A program made the translations under genes and the position numbers. The notes below the pieces were generated by a model. The model was not told where the DNA came from. It saw nothing but the letters and a program-made list of their open reading frames with translations, and made no database searches. This document shows, in pieces, positions 31,227 to 38,718 of a stretch of 64,000 bases of DNA (its first letter is position 1; each line of letters starts with the position of its first letter). The DNA is taken from contig NZ_CP114978.1 in assembly GCF_027498035.1 (NCBI RefSeq), positions 1-64,000 of the forward strand. The letters are read 5' to 3'. Origin of the DNA: Pseudoxanthomonas sp. Its GTDB lineage: Bacteria > Pseudomonadota > Gammaproteobacteria > Xanthomonadales > Xanthomonadaceae.

Positions 31227-32297
31227 ATGGTCTCGGCTGCGCGCCTGCGATCGGAAGCCTTTTGTGCACGTTTCGGCGTGCGCCTGCCGGTATTGCTTGC
31301 ACCAATGGCTGGTGCCTGCCCGGTGCCACTGTCGGCCGCCGTGGCCAACGCGGGCGGCATGGGCGGGATGGGCGCGGTCCTGTCCACGCCGGCTGATATC
31401 GAAACCTGGTTGGCTGATTTCCGCCGGCAGAGCGACGGGCCCGCCCAGGTCAATCTGTGGGTGCCCGATCCACCACCGGTGCGCGATGCGGTTGCCGAGG
31501 CGGCCGTGCGCGAATTTCTCGGCGACTGGGGGCCTGAAGTTCCTGTGTCCGCGGGCGATGCGGGGCCGGCCGATTTCCAGCAGCAGTTCGATGCCTGCAT
31601 CGCGGCCAGGCCGCGGGTGCTGTCCACCATCATGGGTGTGTTGACCCCGGCGCAGGTCCAGTCGCTGAAGAGTGCTGACATTGCCTGGTTCGCCTGCGCC
31701 ACCACGCTGGCCGAGGCGCGTGCCGCACAGGACGCTGGTGCCGATGCGGTCGTGGCGCAGGGCTTTGAAGCCGGTGGGCATCGCGGTGCCTTCAACGCGG
31801 CCGATGCCGAGCGCCAGCTGGTCGGCCTGTTTGCGCTGCTGCCACGATTGGCCGATGCGCTGTCGATTCCGGTGATCGCTGCTGGCGGCATTGCCGACGG
31901 GCGCGGGATCGCGGCAGCGCTGACCCTGGGTGCCAGTGCGGTGCAGATCGGGACCGCTTTCCTGCGCGCACCGGAAGCTGCGATTGCGCCGGCCTGGGCG
32001 CGGGCGCTGGCGCAGACCGAACCGCAGGACACCTGGCCGACGCGGGGCTTTTCCGGGCGTCTTGGGCGTGCGGTCGCGACGCTTTACGTGCGCGCGCTGG
32101 CCGCGCCGGGCGCGGTGCTGGCCGCGCCCTATCCCGTGCAGCGCGGCCTGACCGCGGCGATGCGCAAGCAGGCCGCGGCAGACGATCGGATCGATGCGAT
32201 GCAGGCCTGGGCCGGGCAGTCGGCGTGGATGGCAAAGGCGCGTCCCGCGGCCGATCTGCTGCAGGACTGGTGGACCCAGGCCGACGCACTGCTGTGA
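31227..32297 (+). CDS. Nitronate monooxygenase family FMN enzyme
   Basis: A 356-residue TIM-barrel flavoprotein of the nitronate monooxygenase/2-nitropropane dioxygenase family, which oxidises nitronates such as propionate-3-nitronate. Motifs: VLLAPMAGACPVPLSAAVAN at the N-terminus, GMGGMGAVLST, VAQGFEAGGHRGAF (FMN and active-site His region), IPVIAAGGIADGRGIAAAL and ASAVQIGTAFLRAPEA (phosphate-binding end). It starts 8 bp after ffh and its stop overlaps the GTG start of the next gene, so ffh, this gene and the aminotransferase may be co-transcribed. This insertion between ffh and rpsP differs from the E. coli order. Confidence 0.9.
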   Translation: MVSAARLRSEAFCARFGVRLPVLLAPMAGACPVPLSAAVANAGGMGGMGAVLSTPADIETWLADFRRQSDGPAQVNLWVPDPPPVRDAVAEAAVREFLGDWGPEVPVSAGDAGPADFQQQFDACIAARPRVLSTIMGVLTPAQVQSLKSADIAWFACATTLAEARAAQDAGADAVVAQGFEAGGHRGAFNAADAERQLVGLFALLPRLADALSIPVIAAGGIADGRGIAAALTLGASAVQIGTAFLRAPEAAIAPAWARALAQTEPQDTWPTRGFSGRLGRAVATLYVRALAAPGAVLAAPYPVQRGLTAAMRKQAAADDRIDAMQAWAGQSAWMAKARPAADLLQDWWTQADALL

Positions 32298-33100
32298 GTG
32301 TGCCGGCGCTGTATTGCGGCGCACGTCCGGCCGATGCCGAGGACCTGCGTGCACTCGCGCTGCTGAGCTACGGGCACTTCACCGCGATGCGCGTGCGCGA
32401 TGGCGCCGTTCAGGGCCTGGACCTGCATCTGGCGCGACTGCGCGACGGACATGCTGCGCTGTTCGATGCCGTGCTGGACGAGCCTGCGCTGCGCAACGAC
32501 CTGCGTGCGGTGCTGGCCGGGCAGGGCGACGCATCGGTGCGGATCACCGGTTTCGCGCGCGACTTCGATTACCGCGATCCGCTGAAGGTCGTGCAGCCGG
32601 AGTGGCTGATCTCGGTCGGGACTGCCGCCCCTGCAGCCGGCGCGGCGCCGATGGCGTTGAAGAGCTTTTCGTTCGTGCGGCCATTGCCGCAGATCAAGCA
32701 TGTGGCGATGTTGCCGCTGTTCCACTATCGGCGCGAAGCCCGCAGGGCGGGCTGCGATGACGCGTTGTTCGTTGCGGGCGCGCTCCCGGCCAGCCCAGTC
32801 ATCGAAGGATCGGTCTGGAACATCGGCTTCTGGGACGGGGCCGTGGTGCACTGGCCAGAAGGCCCGGCCCTGCGCGGCACCTGCGAGGGCCTGCTGCAGC
32901 GCGGATTCGAGGCGCTTGGCGTTCCGCAGCGCACCGGGATGGTGAACCTGGAGCGTGCCAGAACCCTGTCGGCCTTCACCGCCAATGCCAATGGCTGCGG
33001 CAGCGTGGCCTCCATCGATGGCGTGTCGTTGCCACGCGCGCCGGCGCTGCAGGGCCTGCTGGATCAGGCGCTGGCCACCCAGGCCTGGGTCCGGATCTAG
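32294..33100 (+). CDS. PLP-dependent aminotransferase class IV family protein
   Basis: A 268-residue fold-type IV PLP enzyme (4-amino-4-deoxychorismate lyase, D-amino acid or branched-chain aminotransferase group). The GTG at 32294 overlaps the preceding stop (GTGA). The N-terminal GHFTAMRVRDGAVQGLDLH and LARLRDG segments match the family, the PLP lysine is in LPQIKHVAMLPLFH, and EGSVWNIGFWDG and CEGLLQRGFEALG follow the usual E.(S/T).NI.. and G..R pattern. RTGMVNLERARTLSAFTANA ends the domain. Which reaction it performs cannot be told; the pabC activity is only one option, as no pab gene is adjacent. Confidence 0.83.
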   Translation: MSVPALYCGARPADAEDLRALALLSYGHFTAMRVRDGAVQGLDLHLARLRDGHAALFDAVLDEPALRNDLRAVLAGQGDASVRITGFARDFDYRDPLKVVQPEWLISVGTAAPAAGAAPMALKSFSFVRPLPQIKHVAMLPLFHYRREARRAGCDDALFVAGALPASPVIEGSVWNIGFWDGAVVHWPEGPALRGTCEGLLQRGFEALGVPQRTGMVNLERARTLSAFTANANGCGSVASIDGVSLPRAPALQGLLDQALATQAWVRI

Positions 33101-33133
33101 GTCTGGATAAGGGGTTTTCTGAACCGGCAGAGT

Positions 33134-33161
33134 TTGCGTGCGGCCCGCAGCCCGCTATAAT
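33134..33161 (+). promoter_or_regulatory. Promoter of the rpsP-rimM-trmD unit
   Basis: TTGCGT (33134-33139) and a perfect TATAAT (33156-33161) with a 16-bp spacer, about 50 bp before the rpsP ATG. Suits a sigma-70 promoter for a ribosomal operon. Confidence 0.6.
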
Positions 33162-33212
33162 CGCCGGCTTACCGCGCCATCCTGGCGACTGGGCAACACC
33201 GAGAAAGACATC

Positions 33213-33479
33213 ATGGTCAAGATCCGCCTTACCCGTGGCGGCGCCAAGAAGCGCCCCTTCTACCACATCATCGTCACCGACGTGCGCAGCGCGCGCGACG
33301 GCCGCAACATCGAGCGCGTGGGTTACTACAACCCGGTCGCCCAGGGTGCCGAGCCGCGCATCGTGCTGGACAAGGCCCGTGTCGACCATTGGGTCAGCAA
33401 GGGTGCGCAGCTGACCGACAAGGTCCGCAACCTGTACAAGGAAGCGGGCAAGCTCGACACCGCGCAGGCTTCGGCCTGA
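33213..33479 (+). CDS. rpsP: 30S ribosomal protein S16
   Basis: An 88-residue protein with the S16 N-terminus MVKIRLTRGGAKKRPFYHII, then VTDVRSARDGRNIERVGYYN and the RVDHWVSKGAQLTDKVRNL core. It assembles into the body of the 30S subunit. First gene of the rpsP-rimM-trmD(-rplS) group; rimM follows after 40 bp. A GAGAAAGA site precedes the ATG. Confidence 0.98.
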   Translation: MVKIRLTRGGAKKRPFYHIIVTDVRSARDGRNIERVGYYNPVAQGAEPRIVLDKARVDHWVSKGAQLTDKVRNLYKEAGKLDTAQASA

Positions 33480-33519
33480 TCGCGCCTCGGCCGCGCCCCG
33501 CGCGCGGCCGGAGTTTCTC

Positions 33520-34035
33520 ATGACAGAGAACACGACGCGCCGCATTCTGCTGGGCAGGGTGGTCGGCGCGTTTGGCGTGCGCGGCCAGGTCAAGATCGAA
33601 TCCTGGACCGAGCCGCGTGAAGCCATCTTCCGCTACCAGCCTTGGACCTTGCGCGATGCTGCTGGCAACACGCGCGAATTCACTGGCGCGCGTGGCAAGA
33701 ATTCCGGCAAGCACTTGATCGCCGATTTCCCCGGCGTGGTCGACCGCGATGCGGTGGATGCGCTGGTGGGCCTGGAGATCTCGGTGCCGCGCAGCGCGCT
33801 GCCGCCGCCGAAGCCCGACGAATATTACTGGGTCGATCTGGAAGGCCTACGCGTGATCAATGCCGATGGCCGCGATTTCGGCACGGTCTCGCACCTGTTC
33901 TCGACCGGCGCCAATGATGTGCTGGTGGCCAAGGGTGACAAGGAGCGGTTGATTCCGTTCGTCGAGCCAGAGTTCATCACCAAGGTGGATTTCGAAGCCG
34001 GCATCGTCGGCGTGGACTGGGATCCGGATTTCTGA
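33520..34035 (+). CDS. rimM: Ribosome maturation factor RimM
   Basis: A 171-residue 16S rRNA processing factor that binds S19 and helps 30S head maturation. The N-terminal RimM domain has ILLGRVVGAFGVRGQVKIES, and the PRC-barrel domain has PDEYYWVDLEGLRVINADGR and VEPEFITKVDFEAGIVGVDW, both diagnostic. It lies between rpsP and trmD as in most gammaproteobacteria. Confidence 0.97.
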   Translation: MTENTTRRILLGRVVGAFGVRGQVKIESWTEPREAIFRYQPWTLRDAAGNTREFTGARGKNSGKHLIADFPGVVDRDAVDALVGLEISVPRSALPPPKPDEYYWVDLEGLRVINADGRDFGTVSHLFSTGANDVLVAKGDKERLIPFVEPEFITKVDFEAGIVGVDWDPDF

Positions 34036-34106
34036 CCTGATGGCGGGCCTCCGGGTTCGCCATCCTGTTGTTGTTTCCTCCTGCGACCACGTCCTACGGC
34101 CTGTCC

Positions 34107-34874
34107 ATGCGCATCGACGTCATCAGCCTGTTTCCTGAATTCATCGACCAGAGCACCGGCTTTGGCGTGGTCGGGCGGGCGCGCGAACGCGAACTGCTGC
34201 AGCTGCAGGGCTGGAATCCGCGCGATTACGCCACCGGCAACTACCGTCGTGTCGACGACCGCCCATTCGGCGGCGGGCCGGGCATGGTCATGCTGATCGA
34301 GCCGTTGCGGGCCTGCCTGGATGCGGCGCGCGTGGCGGATGTCGCACCGGCGCCGGTGGTCTATCTCACACCACAGGGGCGGCCGCTGACCCAGGCGCGG
34401 GTGCGTGCGCTGGCCGCGCTGCCGCGCATGATCCTGCTGTGTGGTCGCTATGAAGGCGTCGACGAGCGCTTCCTGGCGCACGAAGTCGACGAGGAAATCT
34501 CCATCGGCGACTACGTGCTGTCAGGTGGCGAACTGGCAGCAGCAGTGCTGATCGACGCGGTGACGCGCCTGCAGGATGGCGCCCTCAACGATGCCGACTC
34601 GGCCGCCCAGGACAGCTTCGAAGGCGAGGGCGGGCTGCTGGATTGTCCGCACTTCACCCATCCGGCCAGCCATGCCTGGGGCGAGGTGCCTGACGTGCTG
34701 CGTTCGGGCAACCACGCGGCGATCGCGCGCTGGCGCAGGCAGCAATCGCTGGGCCGGACCTGGCTGCGCCGGCCGGACCTGCTGGACGAGGCCAGCCTGT
34801 CCAAGGCCGACCGCAAGCTGCTGGAGGCGTTCCGGGCTGAGCAGGCCGATGACGGGTCGGCCGGTCAGCGCTAG
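34107..34874 (+). CDS. trmD: tRNA (guanine-N1-)-methyltransferase
   Basis: A 255-residue SPOUT methyltransferase that makes m1G37 in tRNAs, which prevents +1 frameshifting. The ATG at 34107 begins MRIDVISLFPEFIDQSTGFG. Motifs are VDDRPFGGGPGMVMLIEPL, LLCGRYEGVDERFLAHEVD and EISIGDYVLSGGELAAAVL (the trefoil knot that binds AdoMet). CPHFTHPASHAWGEVPDVL ends the catalytic domain and RPDLLDE/ADRKLLEAF the tRNA-binding tail. Length is typical. Confidence 0.97.
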   Translation: MRIDVISLFPEFIDQSTGFGVVGRARERELLQLQGWNPRDYATGNYRRVDDRPFGGGPGMVMLIEPLRACLDAARVADVAPAPVVYLTPQGRPLTQARVRALAALPRMILLCGRYEGVDERFLAHEVDEEISIGDYVLSGGELAAAVLIDAVTRLQDGALNDADSAAQDSFEGEGGLLDCPHFTHPASHAWGEVPDVLRSGNHAAIARWRRQQSLGRTWLRRPDLLDEASLSKADRKLLEAFRAEQADDGSAGQR

Positions 34875-34893
34875 CCACGGCGGAGAATTTGTC

Positions 34894-34899
34894 TATAAT
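34894..34899 (+). promoter_or_regulatory. -10 hexamer of a possible rplS promoter
   Basis: A perfect TATAAT lies 20 bp after the trmD stop, preceded by TTTGTC, without a good -35 at the right spacing. A 160-bp leader would precede rplS. Confidence 0.4.
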
Positions 34900-35029
34900 G
34901 CGCAGTTCCCGTGGCCGGCTCGGCCTGCGGGGACCCCATAAGAACGAACGTGCGGCGTAATCCTGCGACTGCATCAGTGCCAGCTGTCGATCTCCGACAC
35001 GCCCACCTACACAGATAATCGGTGCCACC

Positions 35030-35440
35030 ATGAGCAAGTTGAACAAGTCCATCATCGCGGAATTCGAAGCCGCCCAGATCACCCGCGAGCTGCCGCAGTT
35101 CAGCCAGGGCGACACCGTCATCGTCAACGTGAAGGTGAAGGAAGGTAACCGCGAGCGCGTGCAGGCATACGAAGGCGTGGTCATCGGCAAGAAGAACGCC
35201 GGCCTGAACTCGGCTTTCACCGTCCGCAAGATCTCGCACGGCTTCGGCGTCGAGCGCGTCTTCCAGACCCACAGCGCCACCATCGACTCGGTCGAAGTGA
35301 AGCGTCGCGGCAAGGTCCGCGCCGGCAAGCTGTACTACCTGCGTGGTCTGCAGGGCAAGGCTGCCCGCATCAAGGAAGACCTGGCTGCCGCTGCGCAGGC
35401 CAAGGCTGCCCGCCTGGCTGCTGCTGCCGCTGCGGAGTAA
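35030..35440 (+). CDS. rplS: 50S ribosomal protein L19
   Basis: A 136-residue protein: MSKLNKSIIAEFEAAQITRE, QFSQGDTVIVNVKVKEGNRE, ERVQAYEGVVIGKKNAGLNS and VKRRGKVRAGKLYYLRGLQG are the L19 core at the 30S-50S interface. It has an Ala-rich tail (LAAAAQAKAARLAAAAAAE) longer than in E. coli L19 but usual in Xanthomonadaceae. It sits 155 bp after trmD and ends at a strong terminator. Confidence 0.97.
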   Translation: MSKLNKSIIAEFEAAQITRELPQFSQGDTVIVNVKVKEGNRERVQAYEGVVIGKKNAGLNSAFTVRKISHGFGVERVFQTHSATIDSVEVKRRGKVRAGKLYYLRGLQGKAARIKEDLAAAAQAKAARLAAAAAAE

Positions 35441-35482
35441 GTCCAACGCCAGGCGTCGCGCAAGCGGCGCTGCGTTATGCTC

Positions 35483-35514
35483 GAAACCCGGCCATGTGCC
35501 GGGTTTCTTGTTTT
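35483..35514 (+). terminator. Intrinsic terminator of the ribosomal operon
   Basis: GAAACCCGGC (35483-35492), loop CATGT, GCCGGGTTTC (35498-35507), then TTGTTTT. Confidence 0.88.
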
Positions 35515-35574
35515 CATGGGTCAGGTGATTGCTGGCGATGCGCGCCTGATCTGCTCAACGGATGAGGTGATGCG

Positions 35575-35859
35575 ATGTCGATGGTGCGGATCGGGTTGAA
35601 GATGCTGTGTGGCCTGCTGGTGCTGTCTGCTGGAGGTTGCGCCAGTTCTGCTGGCCTGGATGGGTCCAACGTTTCGCTGGCCTGCCAGCAGCAGGCGCGC
35701 GATGCGGCCGAACAGCCGCCCTTTCCCAAGCAGTTGCGTGATGGCAAGCACGGCGCCGAGTTGGAACAGGGCATCCGGGATACCCGGATGTCCAGGGCCT
35801 GCCAGCAGGAGGTCGACCAGCACGCCGAGGTCACGTTCCGGACCGGTTCCGGCACCTAG
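35575..35859 (+). CDS. Small exported/lipoprotein-like protein, unknown
   Basis: A 94-residue protein I do not recognise. The N-terminus is signal-like (MVRIGLKMLCGLLVLSAGGC) with a poor lipobox (AGGC). The mature part is polar, with two regions that share CQQ (LACQQQARDAAEQ and RACQQEVDQHAEV), possibly a weak internal repeat. Start could be the ATG at 35575 or the one two codons later. It may form a unit with the next small lipoprotein gene and hslR. Confidence 0.6.
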   Translation: MSMVRIGLKMLCGLLVLSAGGCASSAGLDGSNVSLACQQQARDAAEQPPFPKQLRDGKHGAELEQGIRDTRMSRACQQEVDQHAEVTFRTGSGT

Positions 35860-35911
35860 TCGAGTCACCAGCGCGGCCATGGCCGCTCGCCCCCGCTTGA
35901 AGGAGTGAAGG

Positions 35912-36169
35912 ATGAAACTGCCCTTGATTGCCCTGGCCTGTGGCCTGATGTTGTCGGCCTGCGCCAGCGATACCCGCCGCTATGACGCAGAGGTGCGCCC
36001 GGCGGACCGCCCGGAATGCCAGGTGGCTTCGTCGTCCTCAGCCGAGGCGCTGGCCCGCTCCAATGCTGGTTCCATGGTGCGTGATCCCTGCCATCCGGAC
36101 GAACCGCTGCAACTGTCCGGCGGCAGGCAGGACACCATCAAGCCCGATTTCTCAGGAAAACATGACTGA
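35912..36169 (+). CDS. Small lipoprotein of unknown function
   Basis: An 85-residue protein with a clear lipoprotein signal peptide (MKLPLIALACGLMLSAC, lipobox LSAC) and a GGAGTGAAGG site before the ATG. The mature part is short and polar with two cysteines (PECQVAS, RDPCHPDEP) that could form a disulfide. It is not recognised. The stop overlaps the hslR start by 8 bp, so translation of the two is coupled. Confidence 0.68.
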   Translation: MKLPLIALACGLMLSACASDTRRYDAEVRPADRPECQVASSSSAEALARSNAGSMVRDPCHPDEPLQLSGGRQDTIKPDFSGKHD

Positions 36170-36566
36170 CCCCGTTGTCGCGCAAACCGTTCGCCTGGAT
36201 GTCTGGCTGTGGGCGGCGCGTTTCTTCAAGACCCGCGTGCTGGCCAAGGATGCGGTGACGCTGGGCAAGGTGGAAGTCGATGGCCAGCGGGCCAAGCCGG
36301 CGCGCACGGTGCGGCTGGGCGATGCCCTGCAGGTGCAGCGTGGCGACGAGCGCTTTGAGCTGGTGGTGCTGGGTTTGTCCGACCAGCGTGGCCCGGCGCC
36401 GATGGCGCAGGCGCTGTACAGCGAAAGCGAAGCCTCGCGCCAGCGGCGCGCGGAAGTGCGCGCCACGCGTGCGGCCGAACGCACCGGCTATCGCGCGCCG
36501 GAGACCAAACCAGACAAGCGTGCGCGCCGCCTGATCCAGGCGCTGGGTGATATCGACGCGTTCTGA
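36162..36566 (+). CDS. hslR: S4-domain RNA-binding heat-shock protein Hsp15
   Basis: A 134-residue S4-domain protein. Residues about 9-60 form the S4 fold: VRLDVWLWAARFFKTRVLAK, DAVTLGKVEVDGQRAKPART. The tail is basic and ends KRARRLIQALGDIDAF. Hsp15 binds free 50S subunits with a blocked nascent chain and helps recycle them. The ATG at 36162 lies inside the end of the preceding small lipoprotein gene. Confidence 0.92.
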   Translation: MTDPVVAQTVRLDVWLWAARFFKTRVLAKDAVTLGKVEVDGQRAKPARTVRLGDALQVQRGDERFELVVLGLSDQRGPAPMAQALYSESEASRQRRAEVRATRAAERTGYRAPETKPDKRARRLIQALGDIDAF

Positions 36567-36591
36567 CGCGCGTTGTTTGAAGCGCGCCCGG

Positions 36592-38085
36592 TCAGGCGCG
36601 TTGCAGGGCATCGTCCGGTTTGCAGTCCGGATCGGCGGGGTCGGCCACCGGTGACGGAGGCGTTGCCGGTACTTCCGATGGCACCGCGATCGCGCGCGTA
36701 TCGGCAGCGCCCATGCGCGCCTTGCGCCAGCCGCCCCAGCGGTAATACGCCATCGCCATCAACATCGAGCACAACGAGCTGACCGGGAAGCTCCACCACA
36801 CCGCGTCGGCGCCCAGCGTGGGTTGCAGCAGGTTGGCGAACGGCACGCGGATGCCCCACAGCGCGATCACCAGCATGATGATCGGCGGGATCACCGCGCC
36901 GGTGGAGCGCACGACGCCCGACAGCACGAACATCACCCCGAAGAACAGGAACGACCAGATCGCGATGTGGTTGATGTGGCGTGCGATTTCGTGGGCGGCG
37001 CTGGCCGAATCCAGAAACAGCGAGAGCGTCCAGCGGTCCAGCAGGATCAGTGGCAGGATCAAGGCGCCGGTCATCAGGAAGTTGAACAGCACGCCGGTGC
37101 GCGCGGTGGCATCGACCCGGTCCCAATGCCCTGCGCCCACGTTCTGGGCCGCCATCGTCGAGGCAGCGGCGGCCACTGCCATGGCGGGCATCTGCACGTA
37201 GTTCCAGATCTGCAGCGCCGCACCATAGGCGGCCACGGTATCGGTGCCGAAGCGGTTGACCAGGGTCATCATCGCGATCATCGCCATGGACACCAGCACC
37301 ATCTGCAGGCCCATTGGTACGCCTTTGGTGATCAGGGTGCGCAACACGGCGAGATCGGGGACGAACAGGCGCATGTCCTTGCGCCCCAGCCACAGGACGT
37401 GGCGCTTGTGGCGCATGTAGAACAGCAGGCCAAGCAGCGCGATGCCCTGCGCAAGCAAGGTGGCCCAGGCCGAGCCGGCGATGCCCAGCTTGGGGAACGG
37501 GCCAATGCCGAAGATCAGCAATGGGTTGAAGGCGATGTCCAGCACCACCGATACCAGCAGGAAGCGGAACGGCGTCTTTGAATCACCTGCGCCACGCAAC
37601 GCCGCCGACAGGAACGTGAAGGCGTACATCAGCGGCATGGCCAGGAAGATCACCCGCAGGTATGCCTCGGCCAAGGGGAGCAGTTCGGCAGGTGTCGCCA
37701 TCGCGGCCAGCAGGTGCCTGGCCAGCCAGACGCCGCAGCTGGCAATCACGATCGACAAGCCGATGAAGAAGCTGGCGCTGCTGCCCATGACCTTGCGGGC
37801 CTGGGCGATGTTGCCGGCACCGATCGCCTGGCCGATCAGGATGGTGGCGGCCATGCCGATGCCGAAGACCGAGCCCAGCAGGAAGAACATGATGTTGTTG
37901 GCATTGGCGATGGCGGCCAATGACGATTCGCCCAGGAACCTGCCAACCCAGATCGCGTTGACCGAGCCGTTGAGCGACTGGGCGATGTTGCCGCCCAGGA
38001 TCGGCAGCGAGAACAGCAGCAGGTTGCGGCCGATCGGACCTTCAGTGAGCGAACGGGTAGGGCGTGCGGGCATCGGGAGGGCCAC
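36592..38085 (-). CDS. MATE family efflux transporter
   Basis: A 497-residue inner-membrane protein with about twelve helices and the internal duplication of MATE proteins. The N-terminal half starts EGPIGRNLLLFSLPILGGNI and includes ANANNIMFFLLGSVFGIGMA and ATILIGQAIGAGNIAQARKV; the second half has MAAQNVGAGHWDRVDATART. It exports cationic compounds in exchange for Na+ or H+. The start could be the GTG at 38085 or the ATG at 38073. A polar, Pro-rich tail of about 40 residues ends the chain. It follows the thiamine-transport unit on the same strand after 51 bp and so might be read through from the riboswitch, although no thiamine link is known. Confidence 0.92.
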   Translation of the reverse strand: MALPMPARPTRSLTEGPIGRNLLLFSLPILGGNIAQSLNGSVNAIWVGRFLGESSLAAIANANNIMFFLLGSVFGIGMAATILIGQAIGAGNIAQARKVMGSSASFFIGLSIVIASCGVWLARHLLAAMATPAELLPLAEAYLRVIFLAMPLMYAFTFLSAALRGAGDSKTPFRFLLVSVVLDIAFNPLLIFGIGPFPKLGIAGSAWATLLAQGIALLGLLFYMRHKRHVLWLGRKDMRLFVPDLAVLRTLITKGVPMGLQMVLVSMAMIAMMTLVNRFGTDTVAAYGAALQIWNYVQMPAMAVAAAASTMAAQNVGAGHWDRVDATARTGVLFNFLMTGALILPLILLDRWTLSLFLDSASAAHEIARHINHIAIWSFLFFGVMFVLSGVVRSTGAVIPPIIMLVIALWGIRVPFANLLQPTLGADAVWWSFPVSSLCSMLMAMAYYRWGGWRKARMGAADTRAIAVPSEVPATPPSPVADPADPDCKPDDALQRA

Positions 38086-38136
38086 GGAATAAAGGCCGGC
38101 ACCGTAGCACTGGATGACGCCGCCGTCAGGTCACGA

Positions 38137-38718
38137 TCACGCCGTTGGCAATGGCGTGGCGGGCAGGGCGCGTCGCCACTGGCGCAGGCCCATCGCTGCC
38201 AGGCCGACGAACCCCAGGTACAGCGCGGCCGTGACGTCGAGCGACTTGTACGCGTACAGGCCGGTGTAGATCACATCGACCACGATCCACAGCCACCACG
38301 CCGCGACATGGCGCCGGCCCTGCCACCACTGTGCGACCAGGCTGAAAGCGGTCAGCGCCGCATCCAGCCAGGGCAGGGCGGCATCGGTCCAGCTGTGCAT
38401 TGCCGTGCCGAGCGTGATCGCAAGTACCACGCCGACCGACAGGTCACGCAGCATCGCGCCGCGCGCCAGCGGTGCGACTTCAACCAGGCCATCCTGGCCC
38501 AGGTGGGATTTCCAGCGCCACCAGCCGTACAGGATGAAACCGGCGAACGCGCCCTGTAGCAGGACGTCCGAGTACAGCTTGGCCTCGACGAACACGCTCG
38601 CATACAGCGCGACTGAAACCAGCCCGATCGGCCAGCCCAGCAGGTGCCGGCGCGCGGTCAGCCAGACGGCAGCGACGCTGACGATGGCGGCGATCCATTC
38701 CAGGGTTTCGGCATTCAT
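38137..38718 (-). CDS. pnuT: PnuC-family vitamin transporter, probably thiamine (PnuT)
   Basis: A 193-residue protein with about seven short helices, of the PnuC (SWEET-like) family. Motifs include the WP-G start RRHLLGWPIGLVSVALYASV, ILYGWWRWKS and WWLWIVVDVIYTGLYAYKS. PnuC itself carries nicotinamide riboside, but relatives under TPP riboswitches are thiamine transporters (PnuT). Here the gene overlaps the end of the TonB receptor gene (ATGA), which has a TPP riboswitch in its leader, so thiamine is the likely substrate. The thiamine pyrophosphokinase gene (tnr3) often found next is absent here. Confidence 0.85.
   Translation of the reverse strand: MNAETLEWIAAIVSVAAVWLTARRHLLGWPIGLVSVALYASVFVEAKLYSDVLLQGAFAGFILYGWWRWKSHLGQDGLVEVAPLARGAMLRDLSVGVVLAITLGTAMHSWTDAALPWLDAALTAFSLVAQWWQGRRHVAAWWLWIVVDVIYTGLYAYKSLDVTAALYLGFVGLAAMGLRQWRRALPATPLPTA

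Noticed and set aside
28898..32032. Very long minus-strand open frame (over 1,000 codons) including ypjD
   Set aside because: Upstream of 29722 it is the opposite strand of ffh and the nitronate monooxygenase gene. Its composition is frame-shifted GC-rich sequence; only the ypjD part has family motifs.
34862..34920. CCACGG/CCGTGG dyad around the TATAAT before rplS as a terminator
   Set aside because: The arms are about 30 bp apart with no U-tract; more likely incidental to the promoter-like hexamer.
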